A stretch of DNA of 64,000 bases. Origin: Mycobacterium sp. SMC-2 (GTDB taxonomy: Bacteria > Actinomycetota > Actinomycetes > Mycobacteriales > Mycobacteriaceae). The position numbers and the translations under genes were made by a program. This document shows positions 1 through 7,835 of the stretch, one piece after another (position 1 is the stretch's first letter; the number at the start of each line of letters is the position of its first letter). Where the stretch lies: the NCBI RefSeq assembly GCF_025263485.1, contig NZ_CP079863.1, positions 4,526,001-4,590,000 on the forward strand. Reading direction: 5' to 3'. The notes under the pieces were generated by a model. The model did no database searches, was not told where the DNA came from, and was given only the letters and a program-made list of their open reading frames with translations.

Positions 1-740
1 AACATCCGGTCGTTTTGGTGCCGGCCCAGTTCGACCTTGACCAAGTCCCGGGCGTTGCAGATGTCGTACGCGGCGCCGACGTCGTCGAGCGCGGTGTATT
101 CGAGCATGACGTGGTTGGCGCGCCGCTTCGCCTCGCTGTTGCCGAAGAACGCCAGCGAGTGGTGCCGCGAGTTGCAGTACATGAACGCCGCCACCCGATA
201 GCCGCCGAAGTTGGGCGTGTCCGACGTCGCCAGACCCAGCGCCGCGCTGTAGAACTGCTCGGCCGCCTCGACGTCGGGGACATAGGTGACGTAGTGGCCC
301 AAACCCATGCCGTCGGTGAGGAAACCGTCGATCGGCCGGCCTGGCCGGAAAGGCAGGCTGAACGTCAGCTGTGGCCCATACGAGATCTCCATGCGCACCC
401 TGGAGTGCGGATCGGCGAAGTGCACGAAGCCGAGCACCCGGCGGACCGCCGCCTCTTCGGCCGACCCCTCGTTGACGGCGACCCCCGCGGCCTCGACCTG
501 TGCCGCGATCGCCCGCATCCGCGAAGCGTCGCGGACCTCCCAGCCGACGTACGCCACGTCCTCGGGTCCATCCCCGCACGGTTGGACGATGAACCGGTGG
601 TGGTTGATGTCCATCCGCAGGTAGAGGTTCTCACCCTCGCGGCAGGCTTCGAACCCGAGCACCTCGGTGGCGTAGGCCGACCAGGCGTCCAGATCCGCGG
701 CGTGAATGCCCAGGTAGCTCAGCTCGTCGACCCTGTGCAC
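1..740 (-). CDS. Extradiol ring-cleavage dioxygenase, BphC/PhdF-like (partial, C-terminus beyond left edge)
   Basis: 246 residues of a two-domain vicinal-oxygen-chelate dioxygenase that would cleave a catecholic ring next to the hydroxyls (meta cleavage). The GTG start shares its first base with the TAG stop of the upstream Rieske alpha gene, so the two are translationally coupled. Visible metal ligands are His149 (in GLGHYV) and His210 (in NHVMLEY); a HHS pair at 193-195 matches the catalytic His region of BphC. The third ligand, a Glu near residue 260 in the family, lies outside the window. The order dioxygenase then extradiol enzyme fits polycyclic aromatic or biphenyl-type catabolism. The natural substrate cannot be read from the sequence; steroid ring-cleaving HsaC is a related family but the dioxygenase context argues against it. 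Confidence 0.88.
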   Translation of the reverse strand, partial: MHRVDELSYLGIHAADLDAWSAYATEVLGFEACREGENLYLRMDINHHRFIVQPCGDGPEDVAYVGWEVRDASRMRAIAAQVEAAGVAVNEGSAEEAAVRRVLGFVHFADPHSRVRMEISYGPQLTFSLPFRPGRPIDGFLTDGMGLGHYVTYVPDVEAAEQFYSAALGLATSDTPNFGGYRVAAFMYCNSRHHSLAFFGNSEAKRRANHVMLEYTALDDVGAAYDICNARDLVKVELGRHQNDRM

Positions 741-2035
741 TACAGTTCGCCCCCGGCCATCAGGTGCAGCCAGCGCAGGTGGAAGGCCCATATGTGGTCG
801 TCGGAGTTGAAACCGGTCCAGACGGGCCCGGGCCCCGGCCAATCGGTGCTTGGGGCGCCTTTGCTCGGGGCGTAGCTGACCCACTGGCGGCTGCCCTCGA
901 ATGACTGGTGGGCGCGCTGGGCGCGGCTCCAGATCGCGGTGTCGTCCTGCTCGAACATGCCGGTGGCGCCGAAGGTGGAGTTCACGCCCTGCATGCGGGC
1001 GCGACGTTGCGGGCCGTCGGCAGCCGGGTGGGCGATCACCCAGGTGCGCAATTCGATCTCGCCGGGCCCCACCGGATGCCACACTCGCAGGAATGCGCCG
1101 AAGAACGGCATCGTCAGCCATGACATATTCGGGAACAATGTGGCCACCATGGGCACCGAACCCTGATTGACCAGCGCTAGCTGGGTCTCGTCGAGATGGC
1201 GCGCCATCTGCGGAATCACGTCGGGCGGCAACCAGGTCAGCAGGATCTCCTGCGGTAGCGGCACATCCAGCGCAAGCGCCTGGAACCCGTGACCCCACCG
1301 CGGTTCGGCGCCGAACGCGGCAACCACGTCACTGAAGCCCGGCACCATCCCGAGCTCGACGAGCGACGCGTGGGCAGTCTGCAGGTGGTAGCCGTCGCCG
1401 ACGAAGTTCTCCGCACCCAGCTTCCAGTTGAACGGCACCGACCACCGCTGCGGCGGCCCGACCGAGACGAGGTTGTCGTCGAGGGCGCAGAACATCATGT
1501 CGAAGTAGAAGCGGAAGTCGCCCAGGTACGTCTCGAAGTCAGGCATGTCGTCGTCGAAGGTGGCGAAGATCAACCCGCCCCGGACCGCCACCCGCGCCTT
1601 GCGCATCGCGTAGTCGGCCTTGCCTGTGTCGCCCAACCAGTCGCGCTCGGCCGGCATGGCCTCCAACCGCCCGTCGGGGGTAAACAGCCAGCCGTGATAG
1701 GGGCAGCGGAACCGTAGCGCCTGCCCGCCGTCGGTCACGCACAGCTGTGTCCCCCGGTGCGTGCACCGGTTCAACAGCACGTTGACGGAGCCACCACGGT
1801 CTCTAGACACGATGACCGAGTCACCCGCCATCGGGCGCACCACGTAGTCACCCGGTTTGGGAATCTCCGACTCCAGCCCGACGAACAGCCATGACCGCGA
1901 GAAGATGCGGGTCATCTCCAGCTCGAAGATCTCCGGGTCCGAGAACACCCGCCCCTTGATCCGCCGCCTCTCGAGATCGAAGAGGTCTTCCAGGCGCGTG
2001 CCGTCGCGCAGGCTCGCTCCCAATGTCGATGTCAT
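740..2035 (-). CDS. Rieske ring-hydroxylating dioxygenase, alpha (large) subunit, copy 1
   Basis: 431 residues. N-terminal Rieske domain with [2Fe-2S] ligands Cys91, His93, Cys111 and His114 (CTHRG ... CPYHGW). The C-terminal catalytic domain carries the mononuclear iron triad Asp214, His217 and His222 in the ENFVGDGYH stretch, so all redox ligands are intact. The family puts both atoms of O2 on an aromatic ring to give a cis-dihydrodiol. An in-frame extension runs further upstream, but the ATG at 2035 overlaps the beta-subunit stop as ATGA, which fixes the start. It lies between the beta subunit and the extradiol dioxygenase in one leftward operon. Closest functional type by context is the PAH dioxygenases of actinobacteria (NidA/PhdA); the substrate is inferred. 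Confidence 0.93.
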   Translation of the reverse strand: MTSTLGASLRDGTRLEDLFDLERRRIKGRVFSDPEIFELEMTRIFSRSWLFVGLESEIPKPGDYVVRPMAGDSVIVSRDRGGSVNVLLNRCTHRGTQLCVTDGGQALRFRCPYHGWLFTPDGRLEAMPAERDWLGDTGKADYAMRKARVAVRGGLIFATFDDDMPDFETYLGDFRFYFDMMFCALDDNLVSVGPPQRWSVPFNWKLGAENFVGDGYHLQTAHASLVELGMVPGFSDVVAAFGAEPRWGHGFQALALDVPLPQEILLTWLPPDVIPQMARHLDETQLALVNQGSVPMVATLFPNMSWLTMPFFGAFLRVWHPVGPGEIELRTWVIAHPAADGPQRRARMQGVNSTFGATGMFEQDDTAIWSRAQRAHQSFEGSRQWVSYAPSKGAPSTDWPGPGPVWTGFNSDDHIWAFHLRWLHLMAGGEL

Positions 2036-2601
2036 AGGAACACCGACAGGTTCGGCGACTCGGCGACTGATTGCTCGATGAGGATCTCGCGCCGCACCAA
2101 CTTCAGCCGGCCGCCGTCGGATGGTCGCAACACGTCGTCGCGGCGTGCGACGAAAAACTCGAACCACTTCGAATCCCAGCGGCTGCGCAGCAGCAGCACC
2201 GAACTCCGTGCCAGCACATCGTCGCCGAGCACGCCGACGCGGACGTTCGTCACAAAACGACGCGAGCGCGTGGGCGGCATCTCGGAGTGGGCGTTCGCGG
2301 TCTCCAGGATGCGTCGGACCCGCAACGTCAACATTGGAAGGCCGTCATCGAAGAACGTCGCCTCGGGTGCGAAGCCCGCGCCATCTCCCCGGGCCACGGT
2401 GAGCCGCACCGGCATGCGATACGACAGTTCCTCATCCATCATGTTGAGCCACTCGTTGAGGCGGTCGTCGTCCAGCAGCTCGGCTTCCTCGTAGAGGAAA
2501 TCGAGTACGTCGTTATACAGCGGGTCGCCGGGCCGAACGCGCACAGTCTCCGAACCGGCACCGGAAGTGCGCACATCGTCCTTGCATCCACTCACCGACA
2601 T
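2032..2601 (-). CDS. Ring-hydroxylating dioxygenase beta (small) subunit, copy 1
   Basis: 189 residues, the usual length for the NTF2-like cone-fold beta subunit. Typical features are the early acidic ELLDDDRLNEWLNMM helix, the YRMPVRLT strand, the SRRFVTNVRV segment and the ending ILIEQSV...NLSVFL. The beta subunit is structural in the alpha3beta3 hexamer and helps shape substrate access. It is first in the leftward operon (beta, alpha, extradiol), unlike the second pair at 5.9-7.8 kb where alpha comes first. The first 16 residues are poorly family-like, so a slightly later start is possible. Confidence 0.9.
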   Translation of the reverse strand: MSVSGCKDDVRTSGAGSETVRVRPGDPLYNDVLDFLYEEAELLDDDRLNEWLNMMDEELSYRMPVRLTVARGDGAGFAPEATFFDDGLPMLTLRVRRILETANAHSEMPPTRSRRFVTNVRVGVLGDDVLARSSVLLLRSRWDSKWFEFFVARRDDVLRPSDGGRLKLVRREILIEQSVAESPNLSVFL

Positions 2602-2738
2602 CGCTTCACCTTCGCGGCTACTACATATTTGATATTGGTATGTGCACTACAGTAAAGTCCTATCCGAAGCGTTGGTCAAGCATCTCGCGGGGCTTCCGGC
2701 CGACAGGCGCCACCAAACGCGAATGAGGAGGGTGACCG
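2602..2738. promoter_or_regulatory. Divergent promoter region between dioxygenase beta and hydratase-aldolase
   Basis: This 137-bp AT-richer gap separates two divergent catabolic transcripts. It contains an inverted repeat, ACATA at 2623-2627 and TATGT at 2639-2643, separated by 11 bp. A gaggag ribosome-binding site sits just upstream of the GTG at 2739. The repeat is short and could be chance; a shared operator is inference. Confidence 0.4.
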
Positions 2739-3694
2739 GTGCTGAGTGCATCTGACGTGCAGGGCCTCTACGGAATCATCGTGACCCCGGCGAACGAGGG
2801 CGCCGAGCGTTGGGATGCGGTCGACACCGTCAACCTGACCAACCAGCTGATCGCCGACGGCGTCAGCGCTTGATCGTGCTGGGCACCACGGGCGAATGCG
2901 CGACGGTGACCGACGACGAGTACCGGGCTTTCGTCGACTGTTTCCTGTCGACGGTCGGCGGCCGCGTCCCCACCTTCGTGGGTGCGACAACGATGGGCAC
3001 CCACCAGACCGTCGCGCGGCTGCGCTTCGCCCGGGAACGGGGTGCCACCGGAACACTGCTCGGCCTGCCGATGTGGCAGCCCTGCACCGACGAGATGGCG
3101 CTCGGCTTCTACGAGTCCATCTCCGAGGCGTTTCCGGACCTGGCGATCATGGTGTATGCGAACTCGAATGCATTCCGCTACGGCTTTCCTCCCGATTTCT
3201 GGGCACAGCTGCTCGATCGTGCTCCCACCGCGGTGTGCGCGAAGATCGACCCGTTCGCGAACTACCCAGAGCTGCGCGAAGTGACGGGTGGCCGGCTCAA
3301 CCTCATGCCCATCGACTCATTCGCCTACCCCCTGGCGAGCACCTATCCGGGGGCGGTCACGGCCTGCTGGGCCACCGGCGCGGGCATGGGACCTCAGCCG
3401 TCGGTCGCAGTGATGGACGCGATACTGGCCGGCGACATGGACCGTGCCAAGGCGATCTCCGAAGAGATGGCCGTGGCGTGCGAGACTTTCCTTCCGCCGC
3501 ATGCGTTTCCGGTGTTCGCGCACTACAACCTCCAGCTCGAGCGGACACGCATCCAGGCCGCCGGGTATTGCAGTCCCGGACCAATTCGCCCGCCTTACAA
3601 CGTGCTTCCCGAAGATCTCGCCGACGGCGCACGCGAGTGCGGTCGGCGCTGGGCGGAGCTTGTCAAGAAGTTTCCGAGCAACGGGGTCCGATGA
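2739..3694 (+). pseudogene. NahE/PhdJ-like hydratase-aldolase (DHDPS superfamily), single-base frameshift
   Basis: Reading from GTG 2739 gives 44 good family residues (GLYGIIVTPANEG ... IADGVSA), then TGA at 2871-2873. The frame one base over continues at once with LIVLGTTGECATVTDDEY to the stop at 3694. Adding one base in GC(n)TTG near 2868-2871 restores a protein of about 318 residues. Superfamily hallmarks are GTTGE, the Tyr in MVYANSNAF and the Schiff-base Lys in AVCAKIDPF. The C-terminus (RPPYN-x-x-PED) matches trans-o-hydroxybenzylidenepyruvate hydratase-aldolases rather than true DapA. The family removes pyruvate from the ring-cleavage product to leave an aromatic aldehyde, which suits the neighbours. 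It is either a recent inactivating mutation or a sequencing error in an otherwise intact gene. Confidence 0.85.
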
Positions 3695-3945
3695 AGGTTC
3701 GCGTGGATCGAGTGAAGTGCAAGGGCTACGAGCTGTGCATCGGCGAGGCCCCCGAGGTGTTCGATGTCGACGAGGCGGGCAAGGCGTTCGTCGTCGATGC
3801 ATACGTCGAACGCGTACCCGCGGAGCAGGCCGGCGCGGTCCGGGAGGCGGAGTTCGTCTGCCCCGAGCACGCGATCCTGGTGGAGGCCACCAAACCGACT
3901 GACGAGCAAGGCGTTTCGGGGTCAGCCGCCGCTGAACTCGCCTAG
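3691..3945 (+). CDS. [3Fe-4S] ferredoxin
   Basis: 84 residues. Cys10, Cys16 and Cys57 (followed by Pro) are the three ligands; the position that would hold the fourth Cys of a 4Fe-4S cluster is Tyr13, so this is a [3Fe-4S] type as used by mycobacterial P450s and by Phd-type PAH dioxygenases. The start overlaps the hydratase-aldolase stop (ATGA). It probably feeds electrons to one or both Rieske dioxygenases in this cluster. No ferredoxin reductase is visible nearby, so the electron source must be encoded elsewhere. Confidence 0.9.
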   Translation: MKVRVDRVKCKGYELCIGEAPEVFDVDEAGKAFVVDAYVERVPAEQAGAVREAEFVCPEHAILVEATKPTDEQGVSGSAAAELA

Positions 3946-4874
3946 GGCCGAAGTACGATCTTGCCGCGGGTATGGCGGCGCTCGAGGATGGAGTAGGCGC
4001 GCTGGACCTCGTCGAGAGGAACGACCTCCGCGATCGGCACTTCCAGTTGTCCCCCACCGATCATCGCGGCGAGTTCGGCCAGCACAGCTGCGTCGGCCGC
4101 GTCCTCATTGCCCACGAACTTGACCCCGAGCGCTCCGAACCGCTCCAACGCCGGGAAGTCGATGATCGTGTCGATGCGCGCCGGTGCAGTGCCCAGTTCG
4201 GTTATGGCTAGGTCGACGTAGCCGCCACCGAAGAAGTCCAGAAACGCATCGACGCGGCCATCAGGTGCCGCCGAGCGCAACCTGTCGGCCAGACCATCGC
4301 CGTAGTTGACAGGGATCACGCCATGCGCGGCCAGCCACTCGTCGTTGGACGGGCCCGCGATACCGAGCACAGTCGCGCCCGTGCGCTTTGCCAGCTGTAC
4401 AGCTATCGTGCCCACCCCGCCGGTGGAGCCCGCGACCGCGACGGTGTCGTCGGGCGTCAACTCGACCGAACCGACCGCGGCGTATGCCGTTGTGCCGGCT
4501 ACGAAAAGAGCACCGGCGGCTTCCCATGACACTGCCGGCGGTTTGGCGGTGAGCTGGTTGACGGGCACCACAACGAATTCGGCCTGACTGGCCCGGTTGT
4601 TCGTGAAACCCAGCACTTCGTCGCCCGCCGAGAACAATTCGACGCCAGGGCCGACCTCTGTGACGACACCGGCCAGATCACTGCCCTGCCCGGAGGGAAA
4701 GGTCGCCGGGAAGATCTCGTGGAACATACCCTGGCGAATCATGGCTTCACCTGGGTTGATACCAGCCGCCTTCACCTCGACCAGTACTTCACCTACGCCC
4801 GGCACTGGGCGGTCAACCTCGCGCACCTCGAGCACGTCCACGCCGCCGTAGCGGTCGAATCTTACTGCTTTCAT
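3942..4874 (-). CDS. Zinc-independent MDR oxidoreductase (NADPH:quinone reductase-like)
   Basis: 310 residues from ATG 4874 (MKAVRFDRYGG); an ATG ten codons upstream is also open, but the conserved family N-terminus begins here. It has a GroES-like N-terminal domain and a Rossmann domain with an AGSTGGVGT nucleotide motif around residues 144-152. The GHE and Cys zinc ligands of alcohol dehydrogenases are absent, as in quinone oxidoreductases. It converges on the ferredoxin gene, the stop codons overlapping by 2 bp. It may reduce a quinone or enone intermediate; the substrate is unknown. Confidence 0.85.
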   Translation of the reverse strand: MKAVRFDRYGGVDVLEVREVDRPVPGVGEVLVEVKAAGINPGEAMIRQGMFHEIFPATFPSGQGSDLAGVVTEVGPGVELFSAGDEVLGFTNNRASQAEFVVVPVNQLTAKPPAVSWEAAGALFVAGTTAYAAVGSVELTPDDTVAVAGSTGGVGTIAVQLAKRTGATVLGIAGPSNDEWLAAHGVIPVNYGDGLADRLRSAAPDGRVDAFLDFFGGGYVDLAITELGTAPARIDTIIDFPALERFGALGVKFVGNEDAADAAVLAELAAMIGGGQLEVPIAEVVPLDEVQRAYSILERRHTRGKIVLRP

Positions 4875-5227
4875 TAGCCCGCGTTTCCGTCCGCCGTATG
4901 CCAATCACAAGTGCTGTAGTCGGCGACAGCAGCCGCGTTTCCAGCAGAGCCTTCAGGAACGCATGCGCCACGTTTCCAGCGGTGGACGCACTGGTCACAG
5001 CCGCTACCACAGATGAATTTTTATCATAACCGCGATGGGCGGCCGCCTTCGAGGAACGCGGCTTCGCAGTGCGTGGCTGCTTGGCACCGACGGCCTACAA
5101 GCATGTTGTCGGGTTCTACGGCAACGCGTTGGACCCAACGCGGATGCACCGGGTTGGGTCCGACTTAGGCGGACGGGTGAGCTGACGCGCGAGATCACGG
5201 CTCGAATGATGTTGCGCCAGAGGCCAG
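4875..5227. other. Intergenic stretch of 353 bp containing a possible gene remnant
   Basis: No complete gene is visible. A short open frame on the plus strand (5030-5185) looks protein-like and is listed separately. The rest, including an AT-rich patch at 5013-5029, shows no recognisable feature. Confidence 0.5.
5030..5185 (+). pseudogene. Possible C-terminal gene remnant, family not recognised
   Basis: After an in-frame TAA at 5027 the frame reads about 51 residues with balanced composition (FEERGFAVRG, AYKHVVGFYGNALDP, MHRVGSDLGG) and ends at TGA 5183-5185. There is no start codon, RBS or upstream extension, so if real it is the truncated tail of a lost gene. I do not recognise the family, and it may be a chance open frame in high-GC DNA. 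Confidence 0.25.
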
Positions 5228-5776
5228 CTACGACAACAGCCGCCGCAGCGCGGCGTCCAGCACCTCGCGACGGCTGCGCTCGCCATGATCGGCAACGATG
5301 AATTGGTCACCCATGAAGAGCGCCATCGCGAGCATGCAGCGCGCCTCGACGTCCTCCTGGTCGGGGCAGAAAGTCCCGAAAAGGGAACGCAGGTAATCCA
5401 TTCGTCGGTTGTCGACGCGTCGCACGCGCTTGGCGACGCTCTTGTCGCGCCGCGCCCAGTCGCGGATCGCGAGTTCGACACTGACCTCTTCGTTGATCGT
5501 GGACGGAGGCGAGAACAATCGCCACAGCTTCGCCTTGGCGTCACCCCCGCCGGTGTCAACCCAGCTGATCACCTCGTCGACTCCGCGCTGTTCCCACGTA
5601 CTGAGCATCTCGTCGAGCAGGGCGCTGCGGTCCTTGAAATGCCAGTAGAAACCGCCTTTCGAGACGGCGAGCGCCTTCGCCAACGTCTCGATCCGGACAG
5701 CGTCCGGCCCGCCGGCGGCAAGGGCACGGAGCCCTTGTTCGACCCAACGTCGGCGCGGTGTCCGGGCGATGGCCAT
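5228..5776 (-). CDS. TetR-family transcriptional regulator
   Basis: 182 residues from ATG 5776, chosen because AGAGGG lies 4 nt upstream; a GTG at 5818 would add 14 residues but has no RBS. The N-terminal helix-turn-helix is clear (TLAKALAVSKGGFYWHFKD). The C-terminal ligand domain is not informative about the inducer. It is divergent from the second Rieske dioxygenase operon, and a perfect 36-bp palindrome sits between the two starts. By position it should repress that operon and itself, relieved by an aromatic substrate or CoA-type ligand (inferred). Confidence 0.9.
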   Translation of the reverse strand: MAIARTPRRRWVEQGLRALAAGGPDAVRIETLAKALAVSKGGFYWHFKDRSALLDEMLSTWEQRGVDEVISWVDTGGGDAKAKLWRLFSPPSTINEEVSVELAIRDWARRDKSVAKRVRRVDNRRMDYLRSLFGTFCPDQEDVEARCMLAMALFMGDQFIVADHGERSRREVLDAALRRLLS

Positions 5777-5826
5777 GTCCCTCTTTAGCGGATTTCGAGT
5801 GTTGACGTCTATTCCCACCGACGCCT

Positions 5827-5862
5827 ATCGTCCTTCCATACGGTACCGTATGGAAGGACGAT
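5827..5862. promoter_or_regulatory. Perfect 36-bp palindrome, likely TetR operator
   Basis: Every base from 5827 to 5862 pairs with its mirror around the centre 5844/5845; the left arm reads ATCGTCCTTCCATACGGT. It lies 50 bp from the TetR ATG and 9 bp upstream of the dioxygenase ATG at 5872. The right arm contains GGAAGGA, the only purine-rich ribosome-binding-site candidate for that gene, so operator and RBS appear to overlap. A full-length perfect match is longer than most TetR operators. Confidence 0.85.
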
Positions 5863-5871
5863 GACCAGGCC

Positions 5872-7275
5872 ATGACCGTTGATGCGCGCGTGCGATCCAA
5901 CCGCGACGCCACTGTCGCCAATGACACGTTGACGAACGGAATCTCGATCGACGACCTCGTCCGGATCGAGGCACGTGAAGTGTCGGCGCGGGTCGTCAGC
6001 GACCCGGCGATCTTCGCGCTCGAGATGGAGCGGATCTTCGATCGGGTGTGGGTCTTCGTCGCCCATGACTCCGAGATCCCCGGCAGTGGCGACTTCGTTG
6101 TCCGTTACATGGGCCTGGACTCGGTAATCGTCAGCCGCGACCCAGACGGTGACCCGCACGTCCTGCTAAACGTCTGCGCGCACCGCGGGGCCCGGGTGTG
6201 CAGCGCCGAACGCGGCACCCGGACCACGTTCGAATGCCCCTACCACGGCTGGGTCTACAAGAACACCGGCGAGCTGCGGGGCATGCGGGCACAGCGGATG
6301 ATCTTCGGCGACGGACTCGACAAGGGCCCGCTGGGCCTGCGGCGTGCCCGCGTCGAAAGCTTCCACGGCTTGATCTTCGCCACCTGGAACATCGACGGCC
6401 CGTCGCTGCGGGAGTATTTGGGCGACATGGCTTTCTACTACGAGCTGATGCTTGGGCTCACCGATGGTGGCTTCAAAGTCGCCGGCCCACCGCAGCGCTG
6501 GATCGTGCCCGCGAATTGGAAGCTCGCGTCGGAGAATTTCGCCGTCGACAACACACACATCTTTTCGGTGCACAAGTTCGTGTCCGAACTCGGATTGATG
6601 CCGATGATGGATCCCATTGGGCTGCAGTTCTTGACGCTGGTCTCCGACCCGCGGCACGGACATGCCTTCATGTCCGGCTTTACGGCTCTGGCGTTGCTGG
6701 GCGCCGGGGAGATGTCTGAACACGAGACGATCGATCGCATCGGCGAGTCGGTGGGCATCCCGCCCAAGGCACTCCCCCAGGTCCACCAGCGCCTGCGAAC
6801 CGAGCTGCAGCGCCGGGCCTTTCAGACGATGATGCCGTCGGTCGGTGCGCTCTTCCCGAACTTCGCGTTCCTCAACCTCAACCTGCCCACCGAGCGCGGG
6901 CAGTCAGAGGGCGTGATACCGCACCTGCTGAGCATCCGGGTGTACCAGCCCCGCAGCGTCGACGAGATGGAGATCTGGTCGTGGGGGCTGGTGCACAAGG
7001 ACGCCGACGCCGAGCTGAAGGCGGCCGGCGCCCGCGCGGCGCTGCGCACCTTCGGGCCCGGCGGCACCTTCGAGCAAGACGACGCCGAGGTGTGGTCGTT
7101 GGTGCAAGCCAGCTTCCGCGGCAGCCAGGGCCGGCGCCACGTCAACCGCTACCTGGTAACCGTGCCGCAGATTGAGTCCGACCTGCCCGGTGTGCTGCGG
7201 CTGGGCGGTGCTGCGGACGACACCCTGCTGGAGTATTACGCCCAGTGGCGCGAACTGATGGCCGTGGACGCGTGA
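5872..7275 (+). CDS. Rieske ring-hydroxylating dioxygenase, alpha subunit, copy 2
   Basis: 467 residues. Rieske ligands are Cys102, His104, Cys122 and His125. The iron triad is Asp226, His229 and His234 in ENFAVDNTH. All catalytic ligands are present, so this copy should be active. It is clearly a paralogue of the leftward alpha subunit (shared PPQRW and YHGW regions) but diverged, implying a different ring or side-chain preference. Its stop overlaps the beta-subunit start (TGATG), and expression is probably under the TetR at 5228-5776. Confidence 0.93.
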   Translation: MTVDARVRSNRDATVANDTLTNGISIDDLVRIEAREVSARVVSDPAIFALEMERIFDRVWVFVAHDSEIPGSGDFVVRYMGLDSVIVSRDPDGDPHVLLNVCAHRGARVCSAERGTRTTFECPYHGWVYKNTGELRGMRAQRMIFGDGLDKGPLGLRRARVESFHGLIFATWNIDGPSLREYLGDMAFYYELMLGLTDGGFKVAGPPQRWIVPANWKLASENFAVDNTHIFSVHKFVSELGLMPMMDPIGLQFLTLVSDPRHGHAFMSGFTALALLGAGEMSEHETIDRIGESVGIPPKALPQVHQRLRTELQRRAFQTMMPSVGALFPNFAFLNLNLPTERGQSEGVIPHLLSIRVYQPRSVDEMEIWSWGLVHKDADAELKAAGARAALRTFGPGGTFEQDDAEVWSLVQASFRGSQGRRHVNRYLVTVPQIESDLPGVLRLGGAADDTLLEYYAQWRELMAVDA

Positions 7276-7817
7276 TGTCCAGCGCCGTCGGGCGAACGAC
7301 CACGCGACTGCGGATGACCGATCCCCGCTATGCCGAGGTCTGCGAGTGGCTGATCGAAGAGGCCGAACTGCTCGACGGCCGCCGGTTCGAAGACTGGCTC
7401 GCACGCGTCGGCGCCGATGTCAGCTACCGGATGCCGGTACGTCAAACGGTCGATGGAGCCGACGATGAGGAAAGCCGGGCGACATTCCACTACCTGGATG
7501 AGAACTACGAGTCGCTGTGGGTGCGGGTCCAACGGCTGATCGGCGGGGCCGCGCAGTCCGAGAACCCGCCATCACGGACTCGCCGACACGTGTCGAACGT
7601 GCGGGTCGCCACCGCCGAACGCGACGATGAACTGACGGCTTCCAGCTACCTGCTGCTGCTGCGCAGCCGACGCGATACCCCGAATTACGAAACCATCTCG
7701 TGCGAACGCCACGACCGGCTTCGCCGCGTCGACGGCGACCGGCTTGTGCTGGCGTCTCGCGAGATCCTCGTCGACCAATCCAGCCTGGGCGTGTCGAACC
7801 TGTCGATATTCCTCTGA
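7275..7817 (+). CDS. Ring-hydroxylating dioxygenase beta subunit, copy 2
   Basis: 180 residues from the ATG that overlaps the alpha stop. NTF2-like small subunit with the EEAELLDGRRFEDWL helix, YRMPVRQT strand, TRRHVSNVRV core and the family ending ILVDQS...NLSIFL. It parallels the copy-1 beta subunit along its length. It forms the hexameric oxygenase with the preceding alpha subunit. Confidence 0.92.
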   Translation: MSSAVGRTTTRLRMTDPRYAEVCEWLIEEAELLDGRRFEDWLARVGADVSYRMPVRQTVDGADDEESRATFHYLDENYESLWVRVQRLIGGAAQSENPPSRTRRHVSNVRVATAERDDELTASSYLLLLRSRRDTPNYETISCERHDRLRRVDGDRLVLASREILVDQSSLGVSNLSIFL

Positions 7818-7835
7818 CCCCAAGGAGACGGTGAC

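Noticed and set aside
15..875. Long plus-strand open frame over the extradiol dioxygenase
   Set aside because: It is antisense to a gene with family motifs, has no family features itself and runs through a second gene's start.
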